Positions 56,767 to 64,000 of a DNA stretch of 64,000 nt are shown here, in pieces (positions within the stretch are counted from its first letter, which is position 1; every line of letters starts with the position of its first letter). This DNA comes from Brassica napus. Lineage: Eukaryota; Streptophyta; Magnoliopsida; Brassicales; Brassicaceae. Where the stretch lies: positions 20,607,726-20,671,725 of the forward strand of contig NC_063448.1 of NCBI RefSeq assembly GCF_020379485.1, given 5' to 3'. Made by a program: the position numbers and the translations under genes. Under the pieces are notes generated by a model that made no database searches, was not told where the DNA came from, and was given only the letters and a program-made list of their open reading frames with translations.

Positions 56767-57251
56767 CTTAATCTAGAGCTATTATTTCGAAACAATATTT
56801 TTACCCTATTAATTAAACTAACAACTATCATTTGGTTAATTATTAAAAGAAACGTTGATTGAAAGGATATATTCTCATTTATAGTATTTATTTTAGAAGG
56901 AGAATATTTGTTTATCACATAACAATAGCTATCTCACGTAAACGTATATACAAACCGGTTAAAATTTATTTGACACAAAAAGCCTTTGTTTTGTTTTACA
57001 AAAAAGTTGGTATTCTGACTATTTCACATTTGGACAATGAAACCATCTATATCACTTATGTAGACCTGTTTATAGCTAAGATGGTTTAATCCGGTTTAAT
57101 TTAATATTTATCGTTCTAATCTTAACCCAATTTGATATATGCAAAACATATATTATACAAAGTATACATTATAACTTTGTAAGACCTTTTGAATTCGGTC
57201 TACAAAAGAGTTTCATAATTTTTGAGTCTTATTTGCGGAAATAAGCTATTA
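56767..57251. other. Intergenic DNA, no feature recognised
   Basis: AT-rich, with short ORFs lacking any similarity I can see. Confidence 0.55.
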
Positions 57252-59502
57252 CTAGGATAAGACATGCGCCTTGCGCAGGGTGAGTTTATTTGTAAATATT
57301 ATCGATAGTTTCTTTTATATATTTGATCATTTTATTTATATATATAAAATATTTTTTGTTGTTATTATATAATTTCTTTCTGATGGATCGGATCAATTTT
57401 TATTAAAATAATGGAATAAAACTATAATTAATACATCATGGGTTGATCAGATTGGACATTAAACAAATTATGACATAAAAAATTTATTTTTTCCATCGAA
57501 CACATTCTTGAAAAAAGTGAACAGTATTGTTTTCACAGTTGAATTATTTTGACTTTTATATTCCATATGGTTTTGAAAGCTTTCAAATCAACCATCAAAT
57601 TGATACATGTCATTTTAATGTTTTTAGTCGTATACTTAAGGAAAACTTACATTTTTGTAATTTAAATTCGTTTTAAAAAATTCAAAATATAACATATAAG
57701 AAAAAATATAACATATAAGAAAAATATAACATATAAGGTGTCCTCATTTTTGTATTTTAAAGTCGTTTAAAAAAATATATATAGCATATAAGGTTTCCTC
57801 ATTTTTGTAATTTAAAATCATTTTAAAAAATTAAAAATATAACATATAAGAAAAAATTTATTTTTTTATTATATGGTTAATGTGATTGTTTATTTTTTTA
57901 ATACTATAAAATGAAACAAAATGAAGAAGGATGCAAAAATTGTTATCAAATCTTTATTATTCATAATCATTAATTGCCTTATATATGTAAATCATATTAG
58001 GTAATTTCGTAGCTTTTATTTATGGAAAGAATACACATTTCTTATATTTTAGGTTAATATAATGTTCTCTAGTGGACATTAAACAAATTATGACATAAAA
58101 ATCTTATTTTTTCTCTCGAACACATTCTTGAAAAAGTGAACAGTATTGTTTTCACAGTTGAATTATTTTGACTTTTATCTTACATATGATTTTGAAAGCT
58201 TTCAAATCAACCATCGAACTGTTACATGTCATTTTAATGTTTTTAGTCGTATACTTAAGGAAAACTTACATTTTTGTAATTTAAAGTCGTTTTAAAAAAT
58301 TCAAAATATAACATATAAGAAAAAATCTAACATATAAGAAAAATATAACATATAAGGTGTCCTCATTTTTGTATTTTAAAGTCGTTTTAAAAAAAAAATA
58401 TAGCATATAAGGTTTCCTCATTTTTGTAATTTAAAGTCATTTTAAAAAATTCAAAATATAATATATAAGAAAAAATCTAATTTTTTTATTATATGGTTGA
58501 TGTGATTGTTTATTTTCTTTAATAATATAAATTTAAACAAAAATGAAGAAGGATGCAAAAATTCTTATCAAATCTTTATTATTCATAATCATTAATTGTC
58601 ATATATATGTAAATCATATTAGGTAATTCTGTAGTTTTTATTTAAGGAAAGAATACACACTTCTTATATTTTAGGTTAATATAATGTTCTCTAGTAGACA
58701 TTAACCAAATTATGACATAAAAACCTTACTTTTTCCATCGAACACATTCTTGAAAAAAGTGAACAGTATTGTTTCCACAGTTAAATTATTTTGACTTTTA
58801 TCTTCCATATAGTTTTGAAAGATTTCAAATCAACCATCGAATTGATGCATGTCATTTTAATGTTTTTAGTCGTATACTTAAGGAAAACTTACATTTTTGT
58901 AATTTAAAGTCGTTTTAAAAAAATTCAAAATATAACATATAAGAAAATTCTAACATATAAGAAAAATATAACATATAAGGTGTCATCATTTGTGTATTTT
59001 AAAGTCGTTTAAAAAAATATATATAACATATAAGGTTTTCTCATTTTTGTAATTTAAAGTCATTTTTAAAAATTCAAAATATAACATATAAGAAAAAATC
59101 TAATTTTTTTATTATATGGCTAATGTGATTGTTTAATTTTTTTTAATAATATAAATTTAAACAAAAATGAAGAAGGATGCAAAAATTGTTATCAAATCTA
59201 TATTATTCATAATCATTAATTGCCATATATATGTAAATCATATTAGGTAATTCTGTAGCTTTTATTTAAGGAAAGAATACACACTTCCTATATTTTAGGT
59301 TAATATAATGTTCTCTAGTGTTATATAATTATGGAATAATGTGACACCATTAGATTAAACTATATTTTATATTAGATGCTTTAGAATTCTTTGAAATGAA
59401 ATTTAGAAGGCATAGAGTGCCACCTAGGATTTGAGATTTTTTTAATTAATACAAAATTAAGGTTCTAATTTTTCAAATGCTTCTCAATTAATATATAGGG
59501 GA
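57252..59502 (-). mobile_element. Non-autonomous Helitron with three tandem 620-bp repeats
   Basis: 5' end on the minus strand at 59502 (TCCCCTATATATTAATTGAG, host A before it). 3' end at 57252 (...GTCTTATCCTAG, host T after it) with a hairpin CCTGCGCAAGGCGC-type stem about 12 bases inside. No coding capacity. The bulk is a threefold direct repeat. Confidence 0.8.
57454..59319. repeat. Three ~621-bp direct tandem repeats
   Basis: Units 57454-58073, 58074-58695 and 58696-59319. Each starts '(g/a)gacattaa(a/c)caaattatgac' and ends 'ggttaatataatgttctctagt'. Inside each unit 'aacatataagaaaaa' and 'ttttgtaatttaaa' words recur several times, so there is a second, shorter periodicity. Confidence 0.92.
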
Positions 59503-59689
59503 TATGTTAAGAAATTAGTTGCGAAAAATACACACACAATTTATAGACATTTCTGTGGTTATAAAGATATTAATAATATATCAAGAAGTTAATATATGTT
59601 ATTAATTAATTTCAATCTTATATAATTGCTATATTTTACTGTTTCTTTTCTATAAAAGTTAAATATATACGGTTTTGGTAAGTTGACAA

Positions 59690-61200
59690 AAAAATTACGG
59701 TTTTGGTATCACATAGAGATATGGCGAGAGAGAGCAACTTGACGTATGCCTCACTAGTGAAGAACCTCTCAAGTTCGCCATTGACTGAGACAGAGAAGGA
59801 TGCAGTGGAAATGCATACACGAATCCAATGAATGAATTGTTGAGGTAAACCCATTGCTTGCAACACCAGAACAATGAAGGACAACTTGACTGTATCAAAG
59901 GCCTTTGAGATGTCAAACTTGATCGTGCTTTTGCTGGAGATAGTATATTTGTGGTATCCATTAACAAGTTCAGATGCTAGAATAACATTTTCAAGGAGAA
60001 GCCGATCCTTAATGAAAGCAGACTGGTTTGCTTCAATAGCTTCAGGGAGAATTGTTTTGAGACGGTGGGCTAGAACCTTAGATATGACTTTGTACAGCAA
60101 GTTGCAGCATGCTATGGGACGATAATTCTCATCGTTTGAGCTGATTATGTTTTAGGAATCAGGGAGAGGATAGTGACATTAACCACAACTGGCATAAATC
60201 CAAAGAGGAAGAAAGACTGTACTGCTATGAAAAAATCTGCTCTAAAAACGGGCCAAGCTGCTACAAAGAACTCCTTAGTGAAACCATTCGGACCAGAGAC
60301 CTTGCCGTTAGGTAGTGCCTGAAGAGTGCCTATGATTTCAGTGGCTGTGATAGGGGAGACCAGATCCAAAGCTTTACTATCTGAGCAGCGATAACTCAAG
60401 AGCTCTTGCACTTCTTCCAAGGAGACCGATGATGTATCTGGCTGTGTCTGCAAGAAGCGCTGGAAATGGTCAACCGTCTCTTTTTTAATAGCTGATGCAT
60501 TTGTGAGGACTTCCCTGGAACTCGAGAGAAGAGACTTGATTGCATTCCTGGCATTTCTAGACTGAACCTCTTGATGGAAGAAAGGTGTATTCATGTCCTC
60601 TACTTCCAACCACTTAACACAAGACTTTTGCTTATAAAACATCTCCTCAATTGTTGTTAAGTGGTTCCATATATCCAACACCCCATCTGCAATCCTAAAT
60701 GACTCATCAGAAGGATGCACCAACGCCTCATTCTGCCTGTCGCATAACACTAGCTTCACGGGTCTTAGTACTTATGTCTCTATACTGTGTTCGGTTTAAA
60801 GCACGGAGATCAGACTTTAGAAGTTTAAGCTTCATGTGAAACAAATGAAGGGACATACGAGAGTGGAACAGTGGAGGGCGTAAGTCCCAGATCCTTTGCA
60901 ATGTTGGAGTAAACTGGTTATGATCTGCAAGGTAATTGAAAAATCGAAAAGGTTTCCTATTACCAGCAGGCCGATCAGCAATACGAACATAACATCTTGC
61001 ATGATCCGAGATACCCCCTGCTTCGAAATGAACTTGAGAATGAGGAAAACACATGACCCAATCTCTATTAACCAAAGCACGATCCAGTTTTTTACCTATT
61101 GGATCACCCTCCTGTTTGTTCCACCAAGTGAAAAGTGCTCGTATTGCTAATAGATCCGATAAGCCACAGTCCGAAACTAGATCCTGAAAATGCCTCTTCC
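59690..61200 (-). pseudogene. L1-type LINE relic (endonuclease end and RT start)
   Basis: Minus strand: end of the apurinic endonuclease domain ('ALVNRDWVMCFPHSQVHFEA' then 'GGISDHARCYVRIADRPAGN', 61080-60970), linker ('SVKWLEVEDMNTPFFHQ'-like, ~60600), then reverse transcriptase start ('LPNGKVSGPNGFTKEFFVAA', ~60310; 'VISKVLAHRLKTILPEAIEA', ~60085; 'FDISKAFDTVKLSFIVLVLQ', ~59915). At least one frameshift near 60140. The copy ends inside RT and lacks both the catalytic YADD region and a poly-A tail, so it is truncated at both ends. Confidence 0.85.
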
Positions 61201-61695
61201 AAATCTGAAACTAGATCCTAAAAATAGTTTATATTGTATTATCCAACAAAATATTTTACACCATAATTTTTTTTAAAAAAATTAAAGTAAATATAAATCC
61301 CTATTTCTTTATATATTTATATATAACTTTATGAGCATTTTCAAGTTTATTTTACGTAATAGAAGATAATTTGATCATATTAGTAATATCTAAAGAATTT
61401 GATATTTAATTTATTACTAAATATTTTAAACGTATGAGTATTTAAAAAAAAATTGTACGTACTAAAAGTATTTATTTTATGATAAAAATTTGTATATATA
61501 GAGAATTTTTTGTTTTGATTTATTATTATTATTATTTTGAACATATGAACAATATTTATTTTAATGGCATTTAAATTGATAATATATCTATTTATAAATA
61601 TTTGTAAAGTTATTATATCTGCACGTGTGGACAAAATACTTATTACTCATATAAAAAACAAGTCAAAGAATAAAAACTATGAAATTTGAATGCAA
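61200..61695. other. AT-rich intergenic DNA
   Basis: No gene signal; lies between the LINE relic and a Helitron. Confidence 0.55.
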
Positions 61696-62662
61696 TCCCT
61701 TATATATTAATTGAGAAATATTACAACATTGTTTTGTAGCCACGTGATACCATGAGAATGAAATTCAGAATTCTTAGAGAAATAAGTTGATCCATCTTAA
61801 CTTATATTATATGTTTTATTAAACTAACTATTAATTTGATAAATAGTGTACAAAAGAATATTTTCATACTTTTTTTAAATAAAAACTACGGAATTGTCTA
61901 ATATGGTTAACGTATATATGACAATTAATGATTATGAATAATAAATATTTGATAATAATTTTTGTATCTTAGTTTTTTTTGTTTAATTTTATATTATTAA
62001 AATATATTAAACAAACACATTAACCATATAATAAAAAATTATATTTTTTCTTATATGTTATATTTTGAATTTTTAAAACGATTATAAATTACTAAAAATG
62101 TTAAATGTCTTACACTAAAATTTTGTGATCAGTGGTTTAACTTTTTTTGGAAATAACAAAATACAAATGATCATAAATCATATGAATACGAAGTTTCATT
62201 TAATAGATATTCATATTATATATTAATATAGTTTAAAATTAAACTATATAACATAGAAAAATACTTAAATATGATAATTTCTAAATTTGTATTGAAAAAT
62301 ATTGAAACATAAATATTTAAATTTTGAATTTTGCATTCAAAAAATCGCACATTAAAAATTTTGTGTTTATCACATGAGTATGAATTCTCAATAATAAATA
62401 TTCATATTAAAATATACTATATATATGTCCATGTCATTGAAATTTAATTATATACCATATAAAATAAATAAAATGATTGTTTTGATTTATTTACTAAAAA
62501 ACTATAGTAAATAAATAAGATGTATTGTTTTGATTTATGTGTTTAGTCTAATTTGATTATATATATAATACGTAAACGAATACAAATAAATAATAATAAT
62601 ATATAAAAAAATATTTTTATATATAACATTCATTCTGCGCAATTGCGCGGGTTTTAACCTAG
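61696..62662 (+). mobile_element. Small non-autonomous Helitron (967 bp)
   Basis: 5' TCCCTTATATATTAATTGAG at 61696 after host A; 3' end GGTTTTAACCTAG at 62662 before host T. The palindrome GCGC-aatt-GCGC (62637-62648) forms the terminal hairpin. The 5' end closely matches that of the element at 57252-59502, so they are relatives. Confidence 0.82.
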
Positions 62663-63546
62663 TGTATCTCTTAGACTTAAACACGGCTTGATTTGGGGAA
62701 ACAAAAACTTTGTGACTTTATGAAGTTTTCATATCATACATTTAAATTCTTCTTAGCTTCCTTCACCAACTCAATCCCAGTAGCAGTATTCAAAGCAAAT
62801 GAATACACATGTTGTCGAATAACGAATGGTGGGAGAATAATCAACGACTTCGACTAGTATGGATCCAGGTTATTGTTCTTCTACTAGTTTATTTCTGTCC
62901 AATAAACTGAAAACATCAACTAATAAACACAATTACTCGGCATTGATTTTACGCCATACCCATTCAACAAATAGACCTGCATTTGACCAAGAATGCAACA
63001 TCTTTACGATGTTAGTTGGTGGTAAGATGAATTTATTTCAGTCATCAATACGAGACATGACAAAAAGATAGACTATAAAACATAGATAGAATACCAATAT
63101 AATATATATAGTAAAGTATATGACTATATCCTATGGGGCTGGAAAGATTTTTAAAGAGATGCCGAAATGAGCGTTATTATATAATGTTGGATAATGCATC
63201 CCTACAGTATTTTAACATACTTGTTATCCCATAATCAATTGAGTATGAGATGTCAAGTCATCCTCCACGAAAGAATAATGGAGATTTATAATTATCCATA
63301 CTCGGGAGATCCATAAACTAAAAAGAACTTGGATTATGAAGAATCATAGTCGCTAATTGTTGATTTGATGTCACATTCAGAAAAAAAAATATATATATGT
63401 AATTGTTTTGTGGAAATTGAATTATGATTTAACTATGTGTTTATGTTTTTCCATCCTGAATGTGATGAACAGTTAATAAATACATCACGAATATATCGTC
63501 TGAATATTTTCATAATTAAAAAATTACAACGTTTATAAAATAGAAA
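62663..63546. other. Intergenic DNA with a weak coding-like stretch
   Basis: On the minus strand about 62856-62748 reads 'ALNTATGIELVKEAKKNLNV' followed by a stop. It looks like the end of a gene, but I do not recognise it. Otherwise nothing was seen. Confidence 0.4.
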
Positions 63547-64000
63547 CTAGATTTTGAACCACGCAACCGCGCGGATGTTTGTTTTCACTTTTCTATACAT
63601 AAATTTTTGTTTTTAAATTTTAGTGGTATATATTTTTAACGTTAATCATATACTTAAATGTTTATATAACTATTTCAAATACAATAATTTTATAATATAC
63701 ATGTTATAATTAATCAATTGTGTAAAACCGTATGTATTTTCACTTTTTATTATATATTTATCTTATTGTATTTGCATTTAGTTATTAAGAAAATTAATAT
63801 ATTCATGAGAAAACATATTTGAAAATGATTTTGTATTTAATTTATGCTAAATTCTGACCCGTGTTTCAAAGCTGTATTTCTTTTTACTAATATTTTGTAT
63901 GCTTATTTATTTTAGATAATATATTATTGTATATACAAAAGTCTAAGATATGTTAATTTTTAGACATGTATTATATGGTTTGCTAATTTTAAGCCGTTCT
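63547..64000 (-). mobile_element. Helitron 3' terminus (element runs off right edge)
   Basis: The minus strand reads a GC-rich hairpin region CCGCGCGGTTGCGTGG followed by TTCAAAATCTAG and host T at 63546. The body to the right is AT-rich. Confidence 0.65.

Noticed and set aside
57454..59319. CRISPR-like or centromeric satellite array
   Set aside because: Units are 620 bp without spacers, only three copies, and bounded by Helitron ends in a eukaryotic genome.

Overview
This is nuclear plant DNA from the Brassicaceae. Four host genes lie in the order and content I recall for the Arabidopsis thaliana segment AT1G29370-AT1G29400: a GBF-interacting-protein-1-like gene (DUF1296), an X8-domain GPI-anchored protein, a COR413 chloroplast inner-membrane protein and the MEI2-like RNA-binding protein AML5. 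That synteny, the intron-rich genes and the heavy load of young nested retrotransposons point to a Brassica or close relative with an expanded genome. I cannot separate Brassica from Raphanus by eye.

Layout. 1-2.3 kb: 5' half of a Ty1/copia element (minus strand), inside or next to intron 4 of the GIP1-like gene (2.57-3.64 kb, minus, exons 1-4 only). 3.9-4.95 kb: two adjacent MULE-type MITEs. 5.75-7.43 kb: copia LTR/gag relic, F-box (FBA) pseudogene and Athila-like protease fragment. 8.1-21.09 kb: one broken copia element (TSD ttaat) carrying a nearly intact Tekay-type Ty3/gypsy chromovirus (9.49-18.67 kb, TSD taccc) and a hAT-type MITE (20.16-20.85 kb, TSD gtcgccgg). 22.3-31.0 kb: the intact gene island, X8 gene (plus), COR413IM (minus), AML5 (minus). 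31.25-35.04 kb: Helitrons, one holding a 1.15-kb tandem duplication. 35.5-38.9 kb: decayed copia element. 39.46 kb: tRNA-Val-like sequence. 40.06-42.45 kb: Helitron with gene-like captured sequence. 42.85-55.31 kb: old copia element (Ale-like) interrupted by a gag-protease-only Athila-type element (43.8-50.55 kb, TSD ttagc). 56.2-56.77 kb: two MITEs. 57.25-59.5 kb: Helitron with three 620-bp tandem repeats. 59.6-61.2 kb: LINE relic. 61.7-62.66 kb: small Helitron. From 63.55 kb: another Helitron terminus.

The host genes do not form a pathway. COR413IM is a cold/ABA-type chloroplast membrane gene, and its upstream region carries three ACGTGGC motifs, G-boxes and a CRT/DRE core, partly inside a local tandem duplication. 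AML5 is a meiosis/vegetative RNA-binding regulator, the X8 protein is predicted at the cell wall/plasma membrane, and the GIP1-like protein is a nuclear cofactor.

Most distinctive observation: in the Tekay-type element the gag and pol frames differ, and they are joined by what looks like a 118-bp spliceosomal intron whose donor overlaps the Gag stop. This suggests splicing sets the Gag to Gag-Pol ratio. Exon boundaries here come from reading GT-AG sites and frame continuity. No alignment or expression data were available.
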